Of a stretch of 64,000 nt of DNA, positions 34,018 to 46,538 are shown piece by piece. Source of the stretch: Thermothelomyces thermophilus ATCC 42464 (Eukaryota; Ascomycota; Sordariomycetes; Sordariales; Chaetomiaceae); assembly GCF_000226095.1 (NCBI RefSeq), contig NC_016478.1, positions 920,001-984,000 on the forward strand, in the 5' to 3' direction. The notes under the pieces were generated by a model. That model was not told where the DNA came from, ran no database searches, and saw nothing but the letters and a program-made list of their open reading frames with translations. Made by a program: the position numbers and the translations under genes. Each line of letters opens with the position of its first letter. The first letter of the stretch is position 1.

Positions 34018-34256
34018 TCTGCTCCAAGAACCGCCCTTCTAAAGACAACTCCAAGTAGATAGGATGTATCGTTGTACCACAACCGTACAAGCATTCGCCG
34101 ATGCTGTAAACCCCAGACTCCTAGACCCAAACCCGTTTCCGTAACGTTCCCAAAGACCAAACCTGGAATGTGGAAAAGAACATGTATTGATACAAGCGCC
34201 CTTGAGGGGTAGAACTCAAAAGAGGGGGAAAGGGAGGACGGAAAAAAGAGAGCGAA

Positions 34257-35030
34257 TCAGTAGTTTTGCCGACGGCGGAGGCGGTCCTCGAGGTCGAGGT
34301 CGAGGTCGATGCCGAGTTTGAGCGAGGCGTTCTCCTGCTCGAGGCGAGTCTTGGCCTCCTCGACGAGGGTGATGTTCTGGCGGACGATGTCGACGCGGCG
34401 CTGGGCGTCCCTCTCGCGACGCCTGACGTCCTCGTACGCCTGGCTGAGCTCGTCGTAGAGCGCGCGCCATTTGGCGGTCTTGGCCTTGGCGTCGCTCAGC
34501 TTGGTCTTGAGCTCGTCGACCTCGACCTCGAGCTTGGCCACCTTCTTGCGCAGCTTGGTGTCCTTGTGGTGGCCGGTGGCGGCTCCGTCGTTGACGTCGG
34601 ACGACGCGTAGCCGCCGCCGCCGCCGCCGGCCCGGCGCAGCTCCCGGTTCTCCTGCCTGAGCTCGGCATTCTCGCGGCGGAGCTGGTCGATCCAGGCCTG
34701 CGCCGACTCGAGCTCGCGCAGCTCCCGGTTCTCCTGCCTGAGCTCGGCATTCTCGCGGCGGAGCTGGTCGATCCAGGCCTGCGCCGACTCGAGCTCGCGC
34801 AGCTCGATGCGGAGGTACTGGTTCTCGCGCAGCAGCTGGTCGTAGGCCTCGCGGCCGACCACACGATCGCGGCCCTGGGCCATCTCGGCGTCGTCAAAGA
34901 GGCCGTGTACGCGGTCGGCGCTGCGGCTTCGGCCTGATCGACTTCTTTGGCTGTCTCCGCGGGTTCGCCGCGCCTCTGCTGCCCGGATCTCGTCCTCGAA
35001 GTAGACTCGGCGGGAGCGGGCAGTAGTCAT
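34257..35030 (-). CDS. Coiled-coil protein with tandem 27-residue duplication, function unknown
   Basis: A single-exon frame of 257 residues from a clear ATG; no known family recognised. The N-terminus is basic and Arg/Ser-rich (RSRRVYFEDEI, SQRSRSGRSRSADR). A coiled coil begins near residue 60. Residues 79-105 and 106-132 are identical copies (core QAWIDQLRRENAELRQENRE) encoded by a perfect 81-bp direct repeat. A six-Gly linker and an Asp/Ser stretch follow, then a second coiled coil to the C-terminus with KWRALYDELSQAYEDVRR, ending in RLRRRQNY. It lies 5.6 kb from, and in the same orientation as, the other coiled-coil gene, with which it shares a basic N-terminus and a KWRA-containing helix; distant paralogy is possible. 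The function is unknown. Confidence 0.75.
   Translation of the reverse strand: MTTARSRRVYFEDEIRAAEARRTRGDSQRSRSGRSRSADRVHGLFDDAEMAQGRDRVVGREAYDQLLRENQYLRIELRELESAQAWIDQLRRENAELRQENRELRELESAQAWIDQLRRENAELRQENRELRRAGGGGGGYASSDVNDGAATGHHKDTKLRKKVAKLEVEVDELKTKLSDAKAKTAKWRALYDELSQAYEDVRRRERDAQRRVDIVRQNITLVEEAKTRLEQENASLKLGIDLDLDLEDRLRRRQNY
34635..34796 (-). repeat. Perfect 81-bp tandem duplication in coiled-coil gene
   Basis: Two adjacent copies, 34635-34715 and 34716-34796, are identical at every base and in frame. A short partial third match continues at 34797. Confidence 0.95.
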
Positions 35031-38000
35031 GTGGAGACGCGGATACAGAGAAGCCGGGCTAGTGGTGTTGGTGGGTTGGTGGGTTGGTGGGTTGGTTGGG
35101 GAGCTGAGGGTTGATCGTGGTGATGTCTTGGGCGGTAGGAGTTCGGCGTTTGCGTTGGAGCAGTTGTAGGATGTGAGAAGGGAGGCATGGAGAAGACGAC
35201 ATGCCCCCCGGGAAGGGGGATAAGTGGAATATTTAAGCTGTAGATATGGACGTTGATGATGGAGTACGGAACATGGGAGGCCTGGTAAGGCTGAGTGGGG
35301 AGGCCTATGGGGGAGAGGACATGGCACCCCTGAGTATGGTACTTCATACACTCCTGTGTATGCATGTGTGTATGCAAGCGATTCTATGTACGTCCGTTGT
35401 GGGGAGGGGGAAGGTAGCGCAGGTAGCCAGCGAGGCCGCGAGGGTAGACCAGGGTTGGGCCAAGCGGCCGAGAGTGGCGTGGTCTCGAGTAGAGGCTCCA
35501 GATCCAAGTTTCGATGAGACTACTCATCGAGAAAAGTAGGGGGGGTACAAGATAGAGACTTGACCTACCCGCGGGAGGGACGAGCAAAGAGGTGTTACGA
35601 AGAGTCGCAGGACTCTTTCCAGTAGGCGGGGCGCACAACGAGGCCACGCCCGTCAGGTTGACTTTGACCCGAGATTTCTCAAACCGGTGCGGTCTAGAGA
35701 CGTCCACAGGACATCGGATTAGTCACGGGTCCGCAACCTGGGGCAGGCCTGGGAATGGGTTGAGCGGCCGCTGCTCGGAGGAGCACTACATAGTAACTAA
35801 CCCCTTTGGAACCCCTGCTTTTGACATGGAAAGCACTCCCGTACCCCGGTGCCGATCAGCGACCGAGCTTCCTTGGAGCTCACACTATCTCGGTGCCTGC
35901 TGCCGAAGAGCATAGTGTGTATGCACAGCAGTGTTGTAGGCAAGGCGCCAAGGTGGCAAACCAAGTGGTGGGGGTTGGGCAAGTCAGCGAAGGGTCCTGT
36001 TATCTCCACAGAGGATCGCGATGATATCGGTCTAATAGAATCCAAGCGGAGGCCGCGGGGAGGCCGCGGGGACTGCGCAGCGCGGTGAGGTGAAAGAGCC
36101 GAGCAGTGGGCAGAGGGGCCGGGGCCTTTCGGATCGATCGTCATGTGTGTGTACGCGGGTGCGCGCCCAAATGGTAAGAGATGCGGGAAGTAGCTGGTTA
36201 CGTCCCGAGGTACAGTAGTAGAGGAAGACCATGATGCGACTTTGCTGGAGCAAATTGTGTGGAAGGCGCGTGTAGCGTGAAGCAAAGGCCGAGGAGAGAG
36301 GGCGAGACCGCCAGAGGCATGTACGTACAGTACGTACCTTGATGGCGGCTGTGCGCTTGCGGCAAGCCTGTGGGCCATGCCTTAAGAGGCAACCGCTAAC
36401 CTGGACATGGGTGCAAAAGCATTATTAACCCGTAACACCTGGCGGTTTATGCAAGTGGGAGAAACCAAACCATTCGTCAGCCAGCCGCCCTCGGCCGTTT
36501 TAAACTCGTTAGTCTGAGTCTATACTACGGACTTCTTCGTGTGTGTACAGTCCAGGACCATGGTCAGTAGTATCTGCAATAATAATCCGTATTCCTTACA
36601 TACCTGACATACTGCGTTTTACACAGTACATGGGCAGCTGCCAGCCGACAGGGGATGCCTGAAAGTGCGGGAGAGTTCCTGCCTTGTGCACCGGCAGGCT
36701 CCAAAGTCTACCACAGTAAGTAGTTTTCGAATTTCATTTGTGTAATCCGTACCATGCATGACTGCTACAAGCATTTTACGGAACACACAATGAGAGGTGG
36801 GGTTACAGGCCTCGCCAAACTGCGCTGAAGAATCCTTTCCGCCTCCTCAAAATCGGCACACGTCGGGGTCGGCCGTCGTTTGCGTCATCGGCCTCGGTGA
36901 GTGGGTGACATGCCGTCTCTGCCAAGGCACCCGTTTTGTTTGCCCCGACCATGTCGATAAGTCACACTCGAATCCGACGTCATGCGATGGCATCTCCCAC
37001 CCAGAACCTGGAGCGTCGACAGACGTCAGTCTCCGGCCGTGTCGCCGCCGGGAGGAGTCGGGGGAGGGGCACTGGCCTGCATACCGTACCGTGTTTCTGT
37101 GCTACTGTAGACGAGACCCGCTTGCGGAATACAGAGTAGCACCGGTACCGTATCTGACGCACAGTTTTTCCCACACCTGGGTTCGCCCGGCCAGATCCAG
37201 GGTCTGCAGGACTCGGGGTGAGCCTTGAGTTGCTCAGCCCCAGCCGCGGCTGAAACCTGACGTATGTATGTATAGTATTGGGCTTTTCCCTTGTCCCTTG
37301 AGCCCCTCGTTGGATGGTTCTCACGAGGCTGCGGCACTACACAACCTGGCTACAATAATAATCTGACTGCCCCGATTAAATTGCATTTAGGTTGGCGGCC
37401 GCCGCTCCCAAGGCCCCTTGGCTGCCGCTCCTTAGCACGCACACTCTCAAGATTGAGCGGGAGCAGACCTGCTGTGCAGTTGCCGCACGTACAGTATGTA
37501 TGTACATACAGTACCATTTCCAAGGTATGTCAGCCTAGGCTTAAGCGCCTAACCCAATCTAGTTATTGTGGTCGTCTTGTCTGGGAAGGACAAAAGAGGG
37601 AGGCCGCCTCGCTAGTTCCTGGCTCGGTCCGCGGCCTCGACGCAGTACCCCACGAATGACGTCGTCCTCTCTTGAACCCTGACAGGCCTCGTTCCCAGGC
37701 TAGACGGATCGGTCGTAGAGGCGACAAAAAGGAGAAAAAGAAGAGGAAAAAACATGGAAACACCCTTTCGACGGCCAGGTGGTCAGGTGTTCGTTCCGAA
37801 TGCACAGCCTCCTCCTCCCTCCCTTCATCCCTCCCTTTCCCTCTCGCGATCTGGAAGCTCCCAGTATCTGTCAACAGCTTATCAAAGCCCACGACGAAGA
37901 CTTGGCAGGGGACCGGCTCCCGTCGACGGCTGCCCGGGTATTTTCCGTACTGTCGCGACCTCGACCGCTAACGCTTTCAGACACTGGGTGTACATGCTGG

Positions 38001-40794
38001 GGACTCTGAACGTTGCTCCGCGTCGTATCGGGTGGCGTCTCTAACTCCGGCGGCTTGTGTTAGCCGATTCTTGTCCTGTCTCTGCGGAACAACGAAAGAG
38101 CCAGAAGAAGGAAAGGGGGGGTAGCTCGCAAACGAAGAGACGGACCAAGAGTTGTGCTACCTAACCGACTACTTGGAAAGCCGCCGCGAAACGCTGTGCC
38201 TGGACTTCGAAAATCAACAACGGAAACACAGGGAAAACGCCTTGGGCGCAACGTCAACGTCTACACTGTAGCTCGCAGGAACCTTGCAGACCACGGCGTG
38301 ACTGGCGCTCAGAGCAGACACGTTGACGACCAACTACCCGCGTCTTTCTCTCCCATATCCCTCTTTTTTTTCCCTTCCTGTCTCCGACGTCACTCAAACC
38401 AGACTGATCCTCTTCTTCGACTTGGAATGCTACCGTGGTCTTCCGCACGACAGCCGGAAAAACAAGGGACTCTCGGGCTCCGTAACCTAGGCTAGGCTAG
38501 GTGGTCGGCTCGAGGCTCTCCGCACCTCCTACACGATCACCAGTATCCCTGGCGATCAGCACCAACCTTAGGGCCGCAGGAGAGGGTAAGAGAGACGGAG
38601 GAGAATGGGAGGGGGGCTGTCAATTCTGCTTCTGACCGGACATATCCGGGGTCCCTGTCTGATCTTTCTCAACATACTATGACCCGTCTTGCCGAGAGCC
38701 TGCTATGTCTTTGGTCCTTTTTTTCCCCCTTCCTAGTAAGGGATGGCCACCAGACAAGGCAACTTCCCCTGTGCCCACCTCCTCCTCGCCTCAGTGAGCA
38801 TTTGCCAGAGGGCTTGCGCCGTTGTGGAGAAAGCCCAGCTGCAGCTCGGGGACACCCGGGGGTCACCCCATCATCCGGACTTGACCGAGGGTGGGACACG
38901 GTGTGAGGGTGTACAGCTGCTCAGATATCAGACAACGCGCAAGGCAACTAGCCCCATAACCGGCATGCTATGGGCATGCTATGGGGTGCTCGGCTTGGCT
39001 GCTTGACTGGTGCGCGAAGCACTCCGTTGCGGCTCCATGTCTCTGTTTCCATGCTTTCTGATGGGAGCCTCTCGTGCTTCGATGTATATCCTCTCTTTAT
39101 CCCTGACCTCTTTTGTTTTGCTGAAGAGAGACCAGTTGGCGACGAAGACTCCGCGGCCACGCCGTTTTCGCTCTATCTGGCTCTTTCATGTCTTCCGTAC
39201 CCAGCTCACCTCTGCCCGTTTTGCACCCTGACCCGACGAGATCAACCAACAGTCTTGCCGTCTCGCCGTCTTGCCGGCTGCTCCTCCCCCGTTCCCCCCA
39301 CTCATCTGCCTGCTGGCTGACCGTTAGGCCTCTCGCTCAAGTCCGAGATCGTCACCAACCGCCCTCGACTGGACGCGGATTCGGACGTGGAGGACCTTGC
39401 AGGCGAGGGAATCCCGTGGCTCTCGTCTCCTGGTTGCAGTTTATCTTCTTCAGGAAGCAGGAAGCAGGAAGCAGGGGTTCTCTTCCCCTCATCTGTCTGA
39501 TTCTCCTCCTCCTGCATCGGCCCACTTCCCATCCAAGGAGTGTGCTGTCCTAGCCGGTGAGGTACGGTTCTGTGGTGACGAGAGCGGAAAAGGCAACCAG
39601 ATGGGCTTGGCGAACGGTACGACCTTGTGGTTTGCCTTGTATGCGTCTGCCCCTCCTCTTGAATCTCGCATCCCAACCTCTAGGACATGTCCATTTTGCC
39701 ACTCTGGCTGTCACCTTGGGTTCCGGCGAGGTAGATAGACACTTCCGGCCGCCGGGAACCACCCGAGGGGGGGTGTCAGTGTCACACCGTCCAACATTCT
39801 CACTTGGTTGTTGAATACGCGGCAACATTCGAGGCGGCAGAGGGACTATGTCCCAGCCCGGGTCTGCCTCTCGGCATGTATTCATCCTCGAACCCCGTGG
39901 TATGTTGGTTGGTAAGGAGGATGTGTTTTCACCTCGACACCTCTCACCTCATAACTGGTGTTGGCTCGCATATTTCACCAGTCATCAGAAGACTACGGTA
40001 ACTGACCAGCAACCCTCTTCTTCCGTGAGCCGTGGCCGGTCAGGCACACTGGTTCTTAAACGAGGCATCATGTAAACAAAGATTACCCCCGAGGTGTTCT
40101 TTTGACCTACCCCGATCCACCTCGGCATTGTCATACTGTCCCTTGATTTGCCTTCGCATGCCTTGATATCCTTCTGCATACCTCGAGACGAATTCCCATA
40201 TTCAAAGCCATGGTATCTTTTTTTTCTTCGTTTTTAGCATCAAAGATTCGACGGCACACTGGGACTATATCTCCAGAGGATTGTCTGCGCCCTCGTTGGC
40301 CGTTCCGATATTCCTTTACCGAGTGATTGCTCGTCACCAACCTTCTCCACTAAGTAGCGATGATGGATGCTAGCGGCTGAAGCCACTCCGTCATTAGCCT
40401 CACGGATCCGACTGCTGAGGCCGACTTGATGGACATAATTATCTGTTTCTAGGCGTTACGACCCACGCATATCATCACCCCTACTTCTCCGAGTGACACA
40501 ACATAGGTCATTCACCTGTCCTTAAGAAAGACAATCATATTCGAATACAGAAATAACAATCTACGATGAATATTTTGCTATCAGCCAGTTATACAGTCAT
40601 TGCTCATCACAGTCTTACTCATGCCCTCTCGCCCAGAGCGATGAAGATGAAAAGACAACCGGCAAGGGAAAGAGAACCGATCCATCCCGCCCGCGTTCTT
40701 CCGCTTTCATGTGACCTGAATCAATCCAATCGGTAGACGGAAATCTGTTGGGGGTATAGGCCTCCCCTTGGACCCTAGCCCGGGGCATGAGATT
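35031..40794. other. 5.8-kb gene-poor region
   Basis: No gene can be asserted. Promoter and leader of the coiled-coil gene occupy the left end, including a GGTTGGTGGGTTGGTG-type tract near 35070-35098. AATCCGTA and GTACATAC motifs recur near 36.3, 36.6, 36.7 and 37.5 kb. Two stretches, 37779-38271 and about 39330-39510, look coding-like behind branch-point and AG acceptor signals but do not assemble into a gene I trust. The right end should hold the aldehyde dehydrogenase 3' UTR. Confidence 0.45.
37779..38271 (+). other. Coding-like fragment with possible 43-nt intron
   Basis: A frame ending LIKAHDEDLAGDRLPSTAAR could splice over 37938-37980 (GT donor, GCTAAC branch point, TTTCAG acceptor) into TLGVHAGDSERC..., in phase. 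That frame then meets TAG at 38122, after which the same frame continues with NEETDQELCYLTDYLESRRE to a stop at 38271. There is no ATG that I can defend and no known domain. It could be a decayed gene or chance. Confidence 0.15.
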
Positions 40795-42695
40795 TTAGAA
40801 CAGCTTGCCGGCCATGTTGACGGCAACGCTCTTGTTCTCGGTGTAGTTGGCCAGGGCCAGCTCGCCGAGCTCGCGGCCGATGCCGGACGTCTTGAAGCCG
40901 CCGAACGGGAGGGCGTGGTTGAGTATGTTGTGGCCTGTCCGTGGGGAGGAAAAGAAACGGGGTTGGTCAGTAACAAGTCCGGGAGGGGAAGAATCCCCCG
41001 GGGCCCCCCGGGGGAGGGGGAAGGGGGGAAGAGGGGGAACGGCTTACAGTTGACCCAGACGGTGCCGGCCCTGAGACCGTTGCTGACGCGGATGGCCGTG
41101 TTGAGGTCCTTGGTGTGGACCGAGGCGGCCAGACCGTAGGAGGTGTCGTTGCCGAGCTTGATGGCCTCCTCCACGGTGGAGAACTTTGCGATGGCGCAGA
41201 CGGGGCCGAAGATCTCCTCCTGCATGATCGTCATGTCCTGCCTCACGTCGGCGAAGATGGTCGGCTGGATGAAGTAGCCCTTGTCGCCGTGGCGGTTGCC
41301 GCCCGTCACCACGCGCGCGCCCTGCTCCTTACCCGACTGGATGTAGCCCATGATGCGGTCGTACTGCAGCTGGCTGACCTGCGGGCCCTGGAAGGTCTCC
41401 GGGTGGAACGGGTCGCCCACCTTGTTCTGCTCCGCCCGCTTCTTGAAGGCCTCAACGAACTTGTCGTAGATGCCCTCCTGGACGTAGATGCGCGAACCGG
41501 CGCAGCAGCATTGGCCTGTTGAGGGGAAGAGGCAAGCTCTGTTAGTCACGCTGCTGCTACTGGTACTGCTGCTCCTGAGGGATAGAATGGCAAAACGCAC
41601 CATGGTTGTAGTAGATGCCAAAGTTGACCCAGCTGATGGCCTCCTCGATGTCGGCGTCGTTGAAGACAATGTTGGGAGACTTGCCGCCGAGCTCGAGGGT
41701 GACCTTCTTCAGGTTGGACGAGGCGGCGGCCTTCATGATGGTACGGCCGACGATGGTGGAGCCGGTAAAGGCGATCTTGTCGACGTCCATGTGCGACGAG
41801 AGGGCGGCGCCGGCGGTCCTGCCGAAACCCGAGATGATGTTGAGGACGCCCGGGGGGAAGCCGGCCTCCTTGACGAACTGGGCAAAGACGAGGGCCGACA
41901 GCGGGGTCTGCTCGGCCGTCTTGAGGACAACCGTGTTTCCGGTGGCCAGCGCAGGGCCGATCTTCCACGCAAGCATGAGCAGCGGGAAGTTCCAGGGAAT
42001 GATTTGGCCGCAGACACCAATCTACCGGAGGGCGGGGAACAAAAAGTCCAAGGTTAGCTTGTACTCTCGGAGTAGGGTAGGGGAGCACAGCAGAGAGGTG
42101 AAAGGAATCGCATACCGGCTCGCGCCTCGTGTAGCTGAACATGTCCGGGTTGATGTCGATGGTCCTGCCCTCGATCTTGTCGGCCCAGCCGCCGTAGTAG
42201 CGGATGCACCCGACAACGGCGGCGACGTCGCCGCGGGCCATGGTGATGGACTTGCCGTTGTCGAGCGACTCGACCGCGGCCAGAAGGTCCAGGTTCTTCT
42301 CGGCGAGATCGGCCAGCTTTAGCAGCAGGACGCCGCGCTGCTGCGGGGTGACGCGGCGCCACTCGCCCTCAAACGCCTTGCGGGCGGCGGCGACGGCGAT
42401 GTCGACATCCTTCTCTGTGGCCTCGTGCACCGAGCAGATGACCTCTTCGGTGCTCGGGTTAATGACCTCGAACGTCTTCTTCTCCACACCCTCGACGAAT
42501 TCGTTGTTGATGAAACTGGGAAGCAGGGGGGAGTGAATGTTAGTCTCACGTCGCGATTTAACACCGTCCATGTCTCACTTGTCCCCTCATTCACTCAATG
42601 GGGAGGGAGAGCGCCGGGGATGTGACCTACAGTCCGGTGGGTTGCTTGTAGGGGCCCGTGATGGGCGTCTTGAGCTCGACGAAGAGGTTGGACAT
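40795..42695 (-). CDS. Aldehyde dehydrogenase (ALDH1/2-like)
   Basis: This NAD(P)-dependent enzyme oxidises aldehydes such as acetaldehyde to acids. Five exons are 42631-42695, 42116-42515, 41601-42021, 41048-41515 and 40795-40934, giving 497 residues, standard for the family. The cofactor region has [20 protein letters not shown]; catalytic Glu is in LELGGKSPN, and the catalytic Cys is the middle one of GQCCCAGSR (Cys299). EEIFGPV and the C-terminal [16 protein letters not shown] are intact. No presequence is visible ([12 protein letters not shown]), so it is probably cytosolic, closest to fungal AldA-type enzymes of ethanol catabolism. Introns split conserved motifs, including one within the codon before GQCCC. 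A GGC microsatellite sits just upstream of the start. Divergent from the telobox gene across 2.5 kb. Family certain; physiological substrate not determined. Confidence 0.95.
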
Positions 42696-45165
42696 TGTGG
42701 CGGCGGCGGCGGCGGCGGCAGTGGTTGTGGTGGTGGTGGAAGAGGAGGAGGAGATCAGCCGTGGCGGATGTGGTGCTGGAGCTAGCGGAGGTTCACTCAG
42801 AGCTTCCTCTGTGTACGCGGGAAGAACGCCTTTAGGAGTGCGAATCGAGGGAATTAAATTTGAGAAGAATGAGACGACTTGGGAGGATGAGGTGCAGGAG
42901 CAGGAGGAAAGAGATGGGATGAAGGGTTTGGCCTGAACTTATAAACGATTGATGAATTCCTGAACAGTTGAGATGGGGTTGAGGGGTATGGAGACGACCG
43001 GGTGGGTGTGGCAATGCAGTCGAGACAAGGAATGCAAGCACGGCGATCGCATCGCTGCTGCCCCGACTCCTCCCCCCGTTCACCCCTCCCCGCCACGGCC
43101 GAGTGGAACACGATGATAGCCAAGCTAGGCGGCAGCCAAGCGGGGTCGACGCCTCAACGGATTAATGGAAGTGACGTCGGCCTCTCAACGAACACTCGAG
43201 AAGCACCAGAGGCGCGCATGCCCATTGCCGTTATTGCGTTTTCCCACTTGTCCATCTTGAATCTTTCTGTCTCGACGACGTTCATCAGGAGACCAGCACG
43301 CTGGAAGAAAGAAAACAGAAGCCAGCCTGTCGCGACTTTTTCGGGGCTTCTCTCAGCCTACTACTATGGGGTACTAGATCCATAGAGTGGACATAGGTAT
43401 GTAGTCCGTACATACGGAGATACGTTGTACATACATTTGTAATGGGTCACCCTCCACTTTCTCTCCAAACCTCCGATGCTGCGGGGGAGTCCCACTCGTC
43501 CGCGCCCCATGGCCAGATTCTTCCTCTGATTTGCGGATGCGACCCCCGGCTTCCCCGCAATATGCTTGGATAGCGGCACTGAATGCGGCGCGCAACCCCA
43601 CCGCATGCGACACCGGACGAGTGGACTACTAGCAGTGCGCAGTAAGCCAAGCTGAAGCGGGCTCGACAAGCCGATGGCTGTTTCGACATTTGAGCCCGTA
43701 CCTTACTGAGGTTCGTCGCTTTTGTCTCAATCCGCTTCCCCGGAAATCGCGGGGTGCAGTCGCACCATGCTCACCAATCCATGCGCAGTACACTGAACAT
43801 GCGAGCGTAATACCGTGTTTGGCATCCCGTTTCCCCGGAGGGAATGTTCTAAGAGCGATTTGCGGGGGCGGGTCTCTCCGATCAAGTGTAGCACAGAAAC
43901 TAGTGGAGAGAAGCTGCGTGCAACCCGTGACGCAAAGCACGATTGACTGAAAGCGAGTGTTCCAGACGCCCGGTCGAGCATCATGAGGAAGTTGCCAGGT
44001 TCCTCCAATGTGGCACCTTACTGTGGAGGGTACGTCGAAGCGTCGTTCCTGCGGCCGATCTCTCAACGAGGTGCTCGGAGCAGCCGGTGAACAGCTGCGC
44101 TCGGGGTAAATTGCAGCGAGCTACACGGAGCACGCGGCACGGAGCACGGAATAATACGGATGTAGTCCATGCTTGAGGCGTGCGTGGTGGAGTGGGGGTG
44201 TTCGTTCGTAGCGGGTAAAGTATTCAACTCCGAAATGACATCGTCGAGGGCCTATACTAACTAACAGCAGCAGAGTCAAGTTCCGGGCAGTTCGCAGCGC
44301 GGTGGGGCCAGTTGCAGGCTCGATGCAAGTCTCTGACTAGTTTGTAACAAGGAACTGTCCTTTATTAACTTGTAACGCCCTCGGCTGATCGCCAAAGCTT
44401 GTCCGTACTACTACTCGTGTGTACTGCACTCGAGATAGAGTTGATCCGTACCTGGGGCCGCTTTGTCAGGCAGGGCAGTATGGAGTGTCTGATCCTACCT
44501 ACTCGGCACTTTTTACTATGCGGGATGGAACCTGAACGTTGGTCTGAAAACCTTCCATCCTTGCGTTCATCAAACTTTGGAAGGCATGGACAACGCATCA
44601 CCTTTCTCTTCGCCGTACTGTGTAATCTCTGGAGTTCCCTGGGCACTCTGCACAACAAAACGGGAACAACCCGAAATGAGCGGCAAGGCGATACGATGCA
44701 TTGCTACGAGTTTTCAGGATGTGGTATTGAGAGACTGCATCGCTTTGTTTGCCGGTTTTGCACTCTTCAATGCAGTTTTCATTGCTGCTTGGGTGAGCTG
44801 TGTATCGCGCTAGCTGATAAGAGATAAGCATTTTGGGGCTGGGAAAGAGGGCTTCGGCGGTCGGCAGCTCTAGGAAAATTTCTCCGACGAGCAACTAAGG
44901 TACCTACGCCAGAGCACTTGAACCTGCCGCTTCAAGCCCCCGCGACCATCGCTCCATAGCTCGCTCAGTCCAGTGAGGACTCTCCATGCTACCAACAGTT
45001 TCGATACGAGACTCGTAGGCAACAATTCGATCATCCTGGGCATAGTCACCCAGTCTCCGGCCGCGGCGATCCGCGAACCCTCTCCTTCGCTTTCGATCCG
45101 CTTGCCCCGCAGCGCAACGTTGTCTCGTCCAATTCAATGGGCTTCGCGATCCTGTCTTGCCCGCC
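42696..45165. promoter_or_regulatory. 2.5-kb divergent region between aldehyde dehydrogenase and telobox gene
   Basis: A GGC/GGT-rich tract begins just upstream of the dehydrogenase ATG (about 42698-42740). TACATAC-type motifs recur near 43390-43435. No gene seen; frames up to about 145 codons are scattered over both strands without domains. Confidence 0.45.
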
Positions 45166-46507
45166 ATGGCTGACACGTCAGAAATAGAAGCGGAGCTGCT
45201 CGCCGCCCTGGGCGTGTCACCTCCCGCTCGGGACGGACCCGTACCCACCGAGACGGACACCTCCCAACTTCAATCCCATGAACGGCAGCAAGCGCAGGAT
45301 CCAGCCTCCGAGGCCCTCCCTGCCCCCGCCCCCGCCCCTTCTCTTCCCGCTCCTTCGACCTCTCCAGAGACCCCGGCCCCCTTGCCAGACCCGGCGTCAA
45401 ACCCAATTCCGACAGCTACCTCCGCCCCTGCCGCTGCTCCTGTGACGACAGCAAGTGCTCCTTTCCCGACCATCACCTCTTCCGCCCATGACGACCACCC
45501 TGTTCCGGACCTGGGCGCAAATGGCTCGAACCCGCCAGCCGTTCAGCAGCCTTCCACTGTCCCGCCGCTCCCAGCTGCTCACGACGCGCCCGAGCCACGG
45601 TCCCCGAAACGTCCCAGGAGCTCAGACGCTTCTGGCGAGAGCAGTGCCAAGAGGCAGAGGACGGAACAGCCACCCCCGAAGCAGGACGACGCAACTGGGG
45701 GATCAAACATTGACTTCGCTGCCATGCTGAATGACGCCCTTGCCAATTTTGATCAGCATGCCGGCTCGGGAGACAACGACATGGTCATGCAAGATGCGGC
45801 CGCACTTTCGCAACCCGCTACCGCCGCTCCCGCGAGTACAGCGTCCGACCACGAAAAAGCCGAAAGCAGAATCGTGAAAGTATCCAGCAATCCCTTCTAC
45901 GTCATGCGCTCCATGAGCCTCCCGGTATTAGGCAATATTGCCGTCCAGATCTTGCTCAGGCTGTCGCAACAGCCGCGCTCCGAGACAGAGTCCCTCCTCG
46001 CCAACCCGACATCCGAGTTCCGCAAATCCTACGACATGTTGAGGGACATCTTTGTGGCTACTAGGAAGGCCTTCTGTGACTCGCCACTGCTGTCTCCGGA
46101 CGAGCTGGATGTCACCGACTCCGAGGATCGCGAGACGATCCGAATGTCGAACCTGGCCGCTACCGCCGTCAGTGCCTTCGGGGCCCACGATGTAGCGGTT
46201 CAGGACGTGCACGATGCATTCTTCTCCATATTCATCCCCGAGGATGGCGAATACAAAGCGCCACTGACCGACCTGCTTGTGTCCCTGAAAACCCGCCTGT
46301 TGCTGGATGCGCTCAACAAGCCCGAACAGTCCCAACCGGTCTCGCAGCTCTTAGGTGCCCTCTTCCCAGCCAATTTCGACGACTCGCTGAGGCAGCGCAG
46401 CGGGGACATGATCCTGAACGCCGACGAGGAGGCGCTCGTCCTCCGAATCCGAGAGCGGAGGGAGCAGCTCGTCAAGAGCGCGGCCGACGAATCTATCAAA
46501 GGTAAGC

Positions 46508-46538
<31 letters not shown>

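Larger units (their letters stand above)
28609..34256. other. 5.6-kb gene-poor region with a transposon relic
   Basis: No host gene is supported. It contains the promoter of the coiled-coil gene, the Tc1/mariner copy at 29475-30013, a CATACACTA-type tandem near 32459-32490, a hexanucleotide microsatellite at 33298-33396 and poly-C/poly-A junctions near 34.0 kb. A 248-codon plus frame at 31400-32146 lacks domains and codon bias and is taken as chance. Confidence 0.5.

Noticed and set aside
35797-36378. 193-codon minus frame in the 5.8-kb gap
   Set aside because: No recognised motif and no splice or codon-usage support.
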